Under the pieces are notes generated by a model. The model was given only the letters and a program-made list of their open reading frames with translations. It made no database searches and was not told the DNA's origin. The translations under genes were made by a program, and so were the position numbers. Shown here one piece after another: positions 8,579 through 16,810 of a stretch of 64,000 bases of DNA. Numbering within the stretch: position 1 is the stretch's first letter; the number at the start of each line of letters is the position of its first letter. The stretch is from positions 9,839,501 to 9,903,500 of the forward strand of contig NZ_JACHNB010000001.1 of assembly GCF_014205225.1 (NCBI RefSeq), written 5' to 3'. This DNA is from Actinoplanes octamycinicus. Its GTDB lineage: Bacteria; Actinomycetota; Actinomycetes; Mycobacteriales; Micromonosporaceae.

Positions 8579-9988
8579 ATGGTCATCGGGATCGTGGTCC
8601 ACTCCGGTCAGCGTGGCCGCTTCACCGAGGCGGCCCGGACGCTGACCGGCGTCTCCTTCGCCTGGGCGGTCTATGACCAGGAGGACGAGATCCGTGATCG
8701 GGTCGGTCACCTGCTGGCCACCGGCACGATCGACGGCCTGCTGCTCGGCCTGGTTCCCTATGCGCGGGCCCGGGACCTGTTGCCCGTCGGCCTGCCGGTC
8801 ACGGTCACCCGCTCCGCCGCACTCGACCTGGCCCTCGCCTGGGCGCGGGCCCGTGGCAACGGATGGCCGGCCACCCCGGTCAGCATCGACACCTTCTCCG
8901 AGGAGACGGTGACCGAGGTGGCCGACGCGCTGGGGCTCGACCGGTCGGCCATCGCCACCCTCCCCTTCCAGCCGGAGCAGCCGGTGGCCGAGGTGGTGGC
9001 GTTCCACCGAGAAAGGCTGGACATCACCGGCGCGCCCTATGTGGTCACCGCACGCAGCGGTGTCGCCGCCGCGCTGGACGGCCGGACCGCGGTGCTGCAG
9101 GCGGTGGCCACCCCCGGCACCATCCGAGCCGACCTGCACGAGCTGGTCCTCCGGGTGCGTGGCCGTCAGGCGGATGAGCAGCGGTTCGCCGCCGCGGTGT
9201 TCCGGGCTCCGGAGTCCGGCGCCCGGGAGGCGCTGCGCCGGTCGCTGTCCGAGCTGCCGGAGCTGGCCGACGCCTGGATCGACGACCACGGACCACGGGC
9301 GGTGATCGCCTTCGCTCCGGCCGGTGTCTTCCAGACCATGACTCAGCACTGGGTCCACCTGCCGTTCGGCGAGGCGACCGGTTTCCACGGCCGCTCCTCC
9401 GCCACGGATCCGTCACCCGGCGAGGCGATCGGCGACATCCACCGCAGCGCCCCGCCCGGCGACGGCGTGCCGGTCGGCGGCGCGGCGGTCGACGGCGCGG
9501 CGGTCAGCGGTGCGGCAGTCAGCGGCGCGGCGGTCGGCTTCGGGATCGGGGCCTCGGCGCGCGGCAGCGTCGCGCTGGCCGAGCAGGCGGCGGACCGGGC
9601 CGAGCGGGACGGCACCGCGGCCGGCTACCTGATCACCGACGACGGCGTGATGATCGGCCCGATCGGCGCCGCCGGGCCGCCGCTCACCTATACCTACCGG
9701 GAGCACGGCGCCCTGGAGGAGCTGGCCGGCCGGGCCGGGCTGAGTGCCGCCACGATGTCCCGGCTGGCGGCGCTGGAGCGTTCGCTCGGCGGCCGCCCGG
9801 TCACCCCGGGCGAGCTGGCGCGGGCGCTGGGGATCACCGACCCGAGCGGGCGCCGTCTGATCCGGAAGCTGGGTGAGGCCGGGCTGGTCGCCGGCGAGGG
9901 CAGCGCCCAGCCGCACCACAAGGGCCGCCCCACCCGCCTCTACCGGCTGGCGATCCAGGCGGCCCTGGCCACCGGAGGCGACCGATGA
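8579..9988 (+). CDS. Probable transcriptional regulator with C-terminal winged helix
   Basis: A 469-residue protein. The N-terminal half (MVIGIVVHSGQRGRF onward) has alternating alpha/beta character like a small-molecule sensor; I cannot name the family with certainty. A low-complexity stretch near residues 300-320 has short GAAVSGAAV repeats. The C-terminal 100 residues look like a winged helix-turn-helix (LEELAGRAGLSAATMSRLAALE, then a wing-like KGRPTRLYRL). The ATG at 8579 follows AGAGGAG. The gene overlaps the amidohydrolase by 4 nt (ATGA), so regulator, amidohydrolase and RidA form one operon. It probably controls that operon and the divergent hexosaminidase; this is inferred from position and from the repeated site between them. 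Confidence 0.72.
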   Translation: MVIGIVVHSGQRGRFTEAARTLTGVSFAWAVYDQEDEIRDRVGHLLATGTIDGLLLGLVPYARARDLLPVGLPVTVTRSAALDLALAWARARGNGWPATPVSIDTFSEETVTEVADALGLDRSAIATLPFQPEQPVAEVVAFHRERLDITGAPYVVTARSGVAAALDGRTAVLQAVATPGTIRADLHELVLRVRGRQADEQRFAAAVFRAPESGAREALRRSLSELPELADAWIDDHGPRAVIAFAPAGVFQTMTQHWVHLPFGEATGFHGRSSATDPSPGEAIGDIHRSAPPGDGVPVGGAAVDGAAVSGAAVSGAAVGFGIGASARGSVALAEQAADRAERDGTAAGYLITDDGVMIGPIGAAGPPLTYTYREHGALEELAGRAGLSAATMSRLAALERSLGGRPVTPGELARALGITDPSGRRLIRKLGEAGLVAGEGSAQPHHKGRPTRLYRLAIQAALATGGDR

Positions 9989-11346
9989 CCTACGACCTCC
10001 TGCTGACCGGCGGCACGGTCCTGACCGAGGACGTCACACCGACCGACCAGCCTGTGCGGACCGACCAGCCGATGCGGACCAGCGAGCCGGGGCCGGCCGG
10101 CGGCGAGACAGTGAGCACGTCGCAGCAGGACAGGGTCCACGACGCGGTGCTGGCCGGGGGCCGCGTGGCGGACGTGGCGGTCCGCGATGGGCGGATCGCC
10201 GCGGTGGGGACTGGTCTTCCCCGGGACGCGCGTCAGGTCGTGGACGTGAGCGGGCGACTGGTCACGCCCGGGCTGATCGACCTGCACACCCATGTCGGCC
10301 CGGGCTATTGGGGGATCGACCCGGACCCGGTCGCCTGGCATTCCGGGGTGACCACCTGGGTCGACGCCGGGTCCGCCGGGGCATACACGCTGGACGGCCT
10401 GCGGCGGGTCGCGGCCGGTGCGACCGTGCGCGTTCCGGCGCTGCTCAACATCTCCGCGATCGGGCTCGCCGGGCGCACCGGCGAGAGCCGCGACCTGGCC
10501 AGCTGCGACGTCGCTCTGGCGATCGACACGATCCAGGCGCACCGCGAGCTGGTCCGCGGGATCAAGGTGCGCATCGACCGGGAGACGGTGGGTGACAACG
10601 GGGTCGAGCCACTACGCCGTGGCCTGGCGGCGGCCGAGGCCTGCGGCGTCCCGGTCATGGTCCACATCGGGACCGCTCCGCCGGGGCTCGACGAGGTGCT
10701 GGACCTGCTGCGCCCCGGCGACATCGTGACCCACTGCGCCAGCGGCATCGCCGCCCCGCTCGGCCCCGCCGTGCACGCCGCGGCGGAGCGCGGGGTGCTG
10801 CTCGACCTGGGCCACGGCTCCGGCGGTTTCGCCTTCGACGTGCTGGCCGCGCAGCTCGACGCGGGGTTGCGGCCCGACACGATCTCCACCGACCTGCACG
10901 CGCGGTCGCTCTACGGGCCGGTCTTCGACCTGCCCACCACGATGGCCAAAGCTCTCGCGGTCGGCATCCCGCCGTCCGAGGTGATCGCCGCGGTCACCAG
11001 CCGACCGGCCCGGGCGCTGGGTCTGCCCGGCGGGACGCTCGTGGTGGGCGCTCCCGCCGACCTGGCCGTCTTCGAGGTGCGTGCCGGGGAGTTCCCGGTC
11101 ATCGACGCGCACCGGCAGGTCCGGGTCGCACCGATGCGGCTGGTGAATACCGCGACCTACGTGGCCGGACGGCTGCTCACGCCACGGTTGCCGGGGCCGC
11201 CGCCACCATGGATCCCGCTCACCGACGGGCAACGCACCGCCCTGGCCGAGCGGGCGAACCACATCCGTGACCTGCTCGCCACGCCCCTGGTGGGCCTGGA
11301 CGGGCTGGCCGAACAGTTCCCTAGAGATCAACCGAGGAGTTCCTGA
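9985..11346 (+). CDS. Amidohydrolase/deacetylase-family metallohydrolase
   Basis: A 453-residue amidohydrolase-superfamily enzyme of the dihydroorotase-like subgroup whose members deacylate N-acyl amino or hydroxy acids. Metal-site features: GLIDLHTHVGPG (HxH, after the beta-strand), GIKVRI (probable carboxylated Lys), VMVHIGTAP and VTHCASG (His ligands), and the late Asp in ISTDLH. Odd feature: between the opening LLLTGGTVL and the next strand is a roughly 40-residue low-complexity insertion (TPTDQPVRTDQPMRTSEPG) not expected in the fold. It overlaps the regulator upstream by 4 nt and RidA downstream by 1 nt. It may release D-amino acids from N-acyl forms for the PLP enzyme at 4.6 kb; the substrate is inferred. 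Confidence 0.87.
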   Translation: MTYDLLLTGGTVLTEDVTPTDQPVRTDQPMRTSEPGPAGGETVSTSQQDRVHDAVLAGGRVADVAVRDGRIAAVGTGLPRDARQVVDVSGRLVTPGLIDLHTHVGPGYWGIDPDPVAWHSGVTTWVDAGSAGAYTLDGLRRVAAGATVRVPALLNISAIGLAGRTGESRDLASCDVALAIDTIQAHRELVRGIKVRIDRETVGDNGVEPLRRGLAAAEACGVPVMVHIGTAPPGLDEVLDLLRPGDIVTHCASGIAAPLGPAVHAAAERGVLLDLGHGSGGFAFDVLAAQLDAGLRPDTISTDLHARSLYGPVFDLPTTMAKALAVGIPPSEVIAAVTSRPARALGLPGGTLVVGAPADLAVFEVRAGEFPVIDAHRQVRVAPMRLVNTATYVAGRLLTPRLPGPPPPWIPLTDGQRTALAERANHIRDLLATPLVGLDGLAEQFPRDQPRSS

Positions 11347-11726
11347 TGCCCAAGCGCGCTGTGATGACCGACAAGGCGGCACCGGCCGGTGGCCCGTACT
11401 CGCATGCGGTCGTGGCCGGCGACACCATCTACCTGGCCGGCGCGGTCCCGGCGCTGCCCGACGGGACCTGGGTGACCGGCAGTTTCGCCGAGCAGGCGCA
11501 CGCCGCGTTCCGCAACCTGGCGGCGGTCGCGGAGGCGGCCGGCGCGAGCCTGGACGACGCCGTCCGGGTCGGCGTCTACCTGCGGGATTTCGGTGACTTC
11601 GCCGAGATGAACGAGATCTACCAGCAGTACATCAAGGGGGAGAACCGCCCGGTCCGCACCACACTGCCGGTGCCGCTGGTCGGCTTCGACATCGAGATCG
11701 ACGCCATTCTCTACGTCGGCGACTGA
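11346..11726 (+). CDS. RidA family enamine/imine deaminase
   Basis: A 126-residue YjgF/YER057c/UK114 protein that speeds hydrolysis of reactive 2-aminoacrylate-type enamines made by PLP dehydratases. It shows APAGGPYSHAVVAGDTIYLAG at the N-terminus and the RPVRTT motif carrying the substrate-binding Arg, followed by the family's C-terminal IEIDAI strand. The start overlaps the amidohydrolase stop (TGATG). Its presence in the operon supports an imine-generating PLP step in the pathway, presumably the D-amino-acid dehydratase at 4.6 kb. The length is typical. Confidence 0.93.
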   Translation: MPKRAVMTDKAAPAGGPYSHAVVAGDTIYLAGAVPALPDGTWVTGSFAEQAHAAFRNLAAVAEAAGASLDDAVRVGVYLRDFGDFAEMNEIYQQYIKGENRPVRTTLPVPLVGFDIEIDAILYVGD

Positions 11727-11751
11727 CAGCCGGCGGAGCAGGCGACGAGGT

Positions 11752-11930
11752 AAGAGCGAGGAGCAACGCGAGGAGCGAGGCAAGGAGCAACGCGAGGAGC
11801 GAGGCAAGGAGCAACGCGAGGAGCAAGGCAAGGGGCCAGGGCGAGGAGCGAGGCAAGGGGCCAGGGCGAGGAGCGAGGCAAGGGGCCAGGGCGAGGAGCG
11901 AGGCAAGGGGCCAGGGCGAGAACGAGGAGC
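11752..11930. repeat. 24/25-bp purine-rich tandem repeat upstream of the kinase gene
   Basis: Three units near GAGGAGCGAGGCAAGGAG+CAACGC (24 bp) are followed by about four of the form GAGGAGCGAGGCAAGGGG+CCAGGGC (25 bp). The whole gene-free stretch 11727-12094 is almost purely purine on the plus strand (A/G tracts continue to about 12060), so strand asymmetry extends beyond the array. The alternating 24/25-bp units would break any frame, so it is non-coding. The array lies between RidA and the first kinase. Confidence 0.85.
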
Positions 11931-12094
11931 GAGGCGAAGGGCGACGGCGAAGGAGTGAGGGCTGGAGACTAGGAGGAGGGCGAGAGGCGGGTGAGGGATG
12001 GCGAGGGCAGGCGGGTGAGGGCGAGGCGGTGAGGGGTCCGGGTCGGAGAGTGGGACCGGGATAGGGCGGGACTCTCCTGGGTAGAGGAAGTGCC

Positions 12095-14338
12095 ATGCCT
12101 AAACCCGGAGAGTTGCTCGGCGGACGGTACCGGCTGGACGAACGGATCGCGGCTGGTGGCATGGGCGAGGTCTGGGCGGCGACCGATACCGTGCTCGGGC
12201 GGCCGGTCGCGGTGAAGACATTGCTCGGTGGGCGCGGGACCGATCCTGGGTTCCTGAGCCGGTTCCGGCATGAGGCCCGGACGATGGCCGCGCTGCGCCA
12301 TCCGGGTGTGGTGCCGGTGTACGACTTCGGGGACACCGAGGACGGCGCCTTCCTGGTGATGGCGCGCGTTGCCGGGCAGCCGCTGAACCAGATGCTCGCC
12401 GAGCGCGGCCAGCTCACCGTCGCCGAGACGATGTCGGTGGTGGCGCAGGCCGGGCGGGCGTTGCAGGCCGCGCACGAGGCCGGGGTGGTGCATCGGGACG
12501 TCAAGCCGGGCAACCTGATCATCGAGCCGGACGGGACCGTGGTGCTGGTCGACTTCGGGGTGGCCCGGTCGGCTAACTCGGTCACCCTGACCGGGGCGCG
12601 TGAGGTGGTCGGCACGGCGTTGTACATCGCGCCGGAGCAGGTGTCCAAGCGGGCCACCGGGCCGGCGGCGGACATCTACGCGCTCGGCGCGGTGGCATAC
12701 AACTGCCTGGCCGGGCGGCCGCCGTTCCTCGGTGACAACCCGCTCGCGGTGGCGCTTCAGCACGTCACCGACGAGCCGGCGCCGCTGTCGCGGGACGTGC
12801 CGCGGCCGGTTCGCGACCTGGTCGGCATCGCCCTCGCCAAGGACCCGGCCGAGCGCTTCCCGTCGGCCGCGGCCATGGCGTCGGCCGCCGAGTTCGCGGC
12901 AGCCGACGCGGCGGCCCGTTCCAACGCCATGGCCACCGGCCTCTCCACGAACACCGAAGCGATCGGACTCGACGCGGCAACCTTCGGAAGCCTGGCGAAC
13001 AGCGGCGCGTTGGCGGCCGGCGGCGCGATGGCGGCCGGTGCTGCGGTCGCTGGAAGCCCGACTAGCAGCGGAGCGACGGCAACCGGCGGCACGGCAACCA
13101 GCGCAGGGGCCGCTGGAAGCCCGACGAGCAGCGGATCGATGGCAACCGGCGGCGCGGCAACCAGCGCAGGGGCCACCGGGAACTCGGCGAGCAGCGGGGC
13201 GATGGCGGCCGGCGGCGCGGCGGCCGGCGCGGGGTTCGCGGGGAGTCCGGACAGTGCGGCGCCGGGGATCAGTGACGCGGCGACGGAGGCGGTGCCTGCT
13301 GGGGCCGGTTCGGTGTTCGCCGCGCGGGCCATGGTGGGTGGGCCGCGGTATGCCGACATTCTCCCGGTGGGGCCGGCTCGTGACGGCAACACCATGGCGG
13401 CCGAGCTGCCCGAGTCCTTCACGCGCGTGGACACGCCGCCGGCCACCGGCGCCGACGGCCCGGCGAAGAGCACCCGACCGGACGGCCCCGCGACCGACGG
13501 CAGCGCGGCAGCCCGAGCAGCAGCTGGCATCGCGGCCGCCGGAGCGGCCGGTGGCACCGCGACAGGCGGAGCGGCCGGTGGCACCGCGACAGGCGAAACG
13601 GCTGGCGGCATCGCGCGCAGCGGAGCGGCCGGTGCTATCGCGCCCGGCCGAGTGGCTGGCAGCAACGCAGCTCTTCAAGATACGGGCGGCATCGCGACAG
13701 GCCACAGAGCGGGCGGCATCGCGACAGGCCACAGAGCGGACGGCGTCGCGGCAGGCCAGAGAGCTGGCGGCCTCGCGACAGGGGGCGCGGGCGGCGCTTC
13801 GATCGGGGGCGCGGGCGGTCGCGGGAGGGACCGGGACCTGGCTGACGGGCGGCGGAAGAAGGGGCTGATCGCGGCCATGGTGGGGCTGCTCCTTCTGGCC
13901 GGGCTGGGGGCTGTGCTCGCGCTCGCGGATCCGTTCGGCATGTTCGACAAGGAGCCGGCGGGTGGGACGGCGCCCGCCGGCGGGAAACCCTCCGCGGTGG
14001 TCAAGACCAGCCCCACCCCGACCTCCACCGGCGACAAGGACGACGACGACAACAGCGGCCCGGACCGGCCGACCACCCGCACCAGCGCCCCGGCCACCGC
14101 TCCGACCGGCAAAGGCACCGCCGAACCCACCAAGCCGCAGCCCGCCGACCCGGACCCGACCACCGCCGACCCCACCACCGAACCGGCCGAGCCCACCGAG
14201 GAGCCCACGACCGCCGAGCCGACCGAGACCGGAACGGACGGCGGCGACGACTCCGGGACGGGCGGCGGCGACCAGGACAGCGGTGGAAACGGTGGCGGAA
14301 ACAGCGACAACAGCGGCCCCGGAAACAATAACGAGTAA
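12095..14338 (+). CDS. Receptor-type serine/threonine protein kinase (canonical HRDVK)
   Basis: A 747-residue transmembrane kinase. Kinase domain 8-270: Gly-rich loop AAGGMGEV, VAVKTLL lysine, catalytic HRDVKPGN (H133, D135, K137), DFG, and a GTALYIAPEQ activation segment end. A long Gly/Ala/Ser/Thr-rich linker (about 290-585) contains tandem 20-25-residue units (AGSPTSSG, ATGGTATSAG) and short HRAGGIATG repeats. One transmembrane helix at about 588-612 ends in DPFGMF, then comes an extracellular Thr/Pro/Glu/Gly-rich tail without a recognisable sensor domain. The start has GAGGAA 5 nt upstream. It is a paralogue of the kinase at 16.8 kb; both flank an acyltransferase. Targets are unknown. Confidence 0.93.
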   Translation: MPKPGELLGGRYRLDERIAAGGMGEVWAATDTVLGRPVAVKTLLGGRGTDPGFLSRFRHEARTMAALRHPGVVPVYDFGDTEDGAFLVMARVAGQPLNQMLAERGQLTVAETMSVVAQAGRALQAAHEAGVVHRDVKPGNLIIEPDGTVVLVDFGVARSANSVTLTGAREVVGTALYIAPEQVSKRATGPAADIYALGAVAYNCLAGRPPFLGDNPLAVALQHVTDEPAPLSRDVPRPVRDLVGIALAKDPAERFPSAAAMASAAEFAAADAAARSNAMATGLSTNTEAIGLDAATFGSLANSGALAAGGAMAAGAAVAGSPTSSGATATGGTATSAGAAGSPTSSGSMATGGAATSAGATGNSASSGAMAAGGAAAGAGFAGSPDSAAPGISDAATEAVPAGAGSVFAARAMVGGPRYADILPVGPARDGNTMAAELPESFTRVDTPPATGADGPAKSTRPDGPATDGSAAARAAAGIAAAGAAGGTATGGAAGGTATGETAGGIARSGAAGAIAPGRVAGSNAALQDTGGIATGHRAGGIATGHRADGVAAGQRAGGLATGGAGGASIGGAGGRGRDRDLADGRRKKGLIAAMVGLLLLAGLGAVLALADPFGMFDKEPAGGTAPAGGKPSAVVKTSPTPTSTGDKDDDDNSGPDRPTTRTSAPATAPTGKGTAEPTKPQPADPDPTTADPTTEPAEPTEEPTTAEPTETGTDGGDDSGTGGGDQDSGGNGGGNSDNSGPGNNNE

Positions 14339-14638
14339 TATTCAATACGCTCCGGAAACCATTACCACCGGTAGTCGCGACAACGACCCACGGTGGATCG
14401 ACACCCTCATTCGGGGGACCTTTTCGCAATCCGGACAGGCGTTCGTGACCTGCGGAAACGCGCATGCGCGAGACCAATCCGAACCACCCGCGCAGTGCGC
14501 GGACCAGCGGATACGACATCTTTCACCCGGCCATTGAACGACCATGAACCGTCTGTGCCCGACCTGCGAATTGCTGGGTAGCATCGCTCGACCATCCCCA
14601 CCGGTCCCGCGCGACCCCATTCTCCCCGCAGGCAGGTC
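14339..14638. other. 300-bp intergenic region between kinase and acyltransferase
   Basis: No supported gene. The first 30 bp are unusually A+T-rich for this window (AATAATATTCAATACG near 14330-14345), so a terminator or the acyltransferase promoter could lie here, but I see no clear hairpin and no convincing -35/-10 pair. Small open frames across it have no ribosome-binding site. Confidence 0.5.
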
Positions 14639-16783
14639 ATGTCGGTCACCCACGACGTCCATATCGAAGCCGGCCGACCGGAGAACTCGGTCAACCGCCC
14701 GGCGGCCGGCCCACGGCCGCGCGCCGGGTTCCGCGCGGACATCGAGGGCATGCGCGCCATCGCGGTCACCCTGGTGGTGCTCTCCCACGCCGGGCTCGCC
14801 GGGCTGGCCGGCGGCTACGTCGGGGTCGACGTCTTCTTCGTGATCTCCGGCTTCCTGATCACCACGCTGCTGCTCGGCGAGCTGCGGCGCACCGGCACCA
14901 TCTCGCTGGCCCGGTTCTACGCGCGCCGGGCCATCCGGCTGCTGCCCGCCTCCACGCTGGTCCTGCTGGTCACCCTGGCCGGGGCCTGGCTGTGGCTGCC
15001 GGCCACCCGGTTCAAGGCGATCTCCCTGGACACCCTCTCCGCCACCTGCTACGGGATCAACTGGCGGCTCGCCGCGGAGGGCGTCCAGTACCTCAACGCC
15101 GACGCCGCCCCGTCCCCGCTGCAGCACTTCTGGTCGCTCGCGGTGGAGGAGCAGTTCTATCTGGTCTGGCCGCTGCTGCTGCTGATCCTGGCGCTCACCG
15201 TCCGGACCCGGTACCGCGCCGCGGTGCTGGCCGTGCTCGGCGTCGCGGTCCTGGCCAGCCTCTACATCAGCATCCGGGTGACCGCGTCGTCCGCCCCGTA
15301 CGCCTATTTCGGCGCGCACACCCGAGCCTGGGAGCTGGGCATCGGCGCCCTGGTGGCGATCGGCGCCACCCGGCTGGCCGCCCTGCGCCGCGGGCCGGCC
15401 GCGGTGCTCACCTGGGCCGGCCTGGCCGCGGTCCTGACCAGCGCGGTCATCTACGACGAGGCCACCCCGTTCCCCGGCTCGGCCGCCGTCCTGCCGGTCC
15501 TGGGCGCCGCCGCGATCATCGCCGGTGGTTGCGCCGCCCCGCCCGGCGGCGCCGCCCTGCTGCTCCGGCTCCGGCCGTTCCAGCTGGTCGGCAAGTACTC
15601 CTACAGCTGGTACCTCTGGCACTGGCCGGTCCTGATGATCGCCCCGTTCTTGCTGGACACCGAGCCGGCCCCGGGGCTCAACCTGACTCTCGCGGCGGCC
15701 GCCCTGCTGCTCGCCGCCGGCACGTTCCACCTGGTGGAGAACCCGGGACGGAGCCAGGCGTGGGTGCGGCGCTCCGCCGTACCGGGAATCGGTCTTGGTC
15801 TTGCCCTGTCGCTCGCCGCGGCCGGTGTCGCGAAGGTCGGCGGCAACCACCCGCCGCGGCTCGCCAAGGGCGAGCCCGCGGTGCTGACCGCGGAGGCGGT
15901 CGCCGCCGCGACCGACCCGCAAGCCGAGCTCCAGCGGATCATCGCGGCCTCCGCCTCGCTGGGTGAGCTGCCGTCGAACATCACGCCCAAGGTCCAGAAG
16001 GGTCACCGGGACCTGCCGGAGTACTACGCGACCGACTGCCACCTCGACTACCCGGAGGTGGTGCCGCCGGGTCCGTGCGTCTTCGGCGACCCGGCCGGCC
16101 GGGAGACCGTCTACCTGTTCGGCGACTCGCACGCCGCGCACTGGTACCCGGCGTTGCGGACGATCGCCGCGAAGCGCGGGTGGCGGCTGGTGGTCCGCAC
16201 CAAGAGCGCCTGCCAGGCCCCGGTGGTGCGGACCTACACGAGCACCTTCAAGCGCGCCTACACCGAGTGTGAGCGATGGCGGGCCGCGATGCTGGCCGAG
16301 ATCAAGCGGGCCGCGCCGACGATGGTGGTCGTCTCGTCGAACGGCACCGACAACGGCGGCCTGCTCGACGCGTCCGGCCGGTTCCTCGACCGGGAGCCGG
16401 GGGCGGCCCGGGACGCGATCTGGGTGGCCGGCTGGAAGGCCATGTTCCAGGCCGTCGCCGGGGCGCACACCAGGCTGGTGATGATCGAGGACACCCCGTG
16501 GCCGGGCCGGGACACCCCGGAGTGCCTGGCCACCAACGCCGCGCACGCGTCCCGGTGCGCCCGGCCGGCCGACGCCTCGTTCGCCTTCCCGCAGCGGCAG
16601 GCGCTGGTCTCGCGGACCGCGCGCGACCTTGGCGTCACGGTCATCCCGACCCGGCAGTGGTTCTGCGCCGCGGTCTGCCCGCAAGTGGTCGGCAACCTCA
16701 TGGTCTGGCGCGACGGCAGCCACATCACCACGAAGTACTCGCGGATGCTGGCCCCGTTGCTGGAGGCGGAGCTGCCGATCTGA
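14639..16783 (+). CDS. Membrane O-acyltransferase with C-terminal SGNH domain (OafA/OatA-like)
   Basis: A 714-residue protein that probably O-acetylates a cell-envelope glycan. The N-terminal acyltransferase-3 domain (about 30-400) starts FRADIEGMRAIAV, has GYVGVDVFFVISGFLIT and RFYARRAIRLLPAS, and contains about ten to eleven membrane helices. The extracytoplasmic SGNH domain (about 430-714) shows the block-I nucleophile in LFGDSHAAHWYP and the block-V His in DGSHITTKYS, with several cysteines that may form disulfides. This two-domain build is that of OafA-type polysaccharide and OatA-type peptidoglycan O-acetyltransferases. It lies between two paralogous receptor kinases, 26 bp before the second. 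The substrate is unknown. Confidence 0.93.
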   Translation: MSVTHDVHIEAGRPENSVNRPAAGPRPRAGFRADIEGMRAIAVTLVVLSHAGLAGLAGGYVGVDVFFVISGFLITTLLLGELRRTGTISLARFYARRAIRLLPASTLVLLVTLAGAWLWLPATRFKAISLDTLSATCYGINWRLAAEGVQYLNADAAPSPLQHFWSLAVEEQFYLVWPLLLLILALTVRTRYRAAVLAVLGVAVLASLYISIRVTASSAPYAYFGAHTRAWELGIGALVAIGATRLAALRRGPAAVLTWAGLAAVLTSAVIYDEATPFPGSAAVLPVLGAAAIIAGGCAAPPGGAALLLRLRPFQLVGKYSYSWYLWHWPVLMIAPFLLDTEPAPGLNLTLAAAALLLAAGTFHLVENPGRSQAWVRRSAVPGIGLGLALSLAAAGVAKVGGNHPPRLAKGEPAVLTAEAVAAATDPQAELQRIIAASASLGELPSNITPKVQKGHRDLPEYYATDCHLDYPEVVPPGPCVFGDPAGRETVYLFGDSHAAHWYPALRTIAAKRGWRLVVRTKSACQAPVVRTYTSTFKRAYTECERWRAAMLAEIKRAAPTMVVVSSNGTDNGGLLDASGRFLDREPGAARDAIWVAGWKAMFQAVAGAHTRLVMIEDTPWPGRDTPECLATNAAHASRCARPADASFAFPQRQALVSRTARDLGVTVIPTRQWFCAAVCPQVVGNLMVWRDGSHITTKYSRMLAPLLEAELPI

Positions 16784-16796
16784 GCGGGCACCGGCA

Positions 16797-16810
16797 TAGG
16801 CTGTCACCTA
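16797..16810 (+). promoter_or_regulatory. -10-like TAGGCT seven nt before the second kinase: possible leaderless start
   Basis: TAGGCT at 16797-16802 (TANNNT type) precedes the ATG at 16810 by 7 nt, and no Shine-Dalgarno sequence is present. This spacing suits a leaderless transcript starting at the ATG. I do not see a good -35. Confidence 0.4.

Noticed and set aside
14342..16807. 821-codon open frame antisense to the acyltransferase gene
   Set aside because: It is a shadow of high-GC coding DNA: composition is Arg/Gly/Gln-rich without domains, and the sense strand encodes a clear OafA/SGNH protein.
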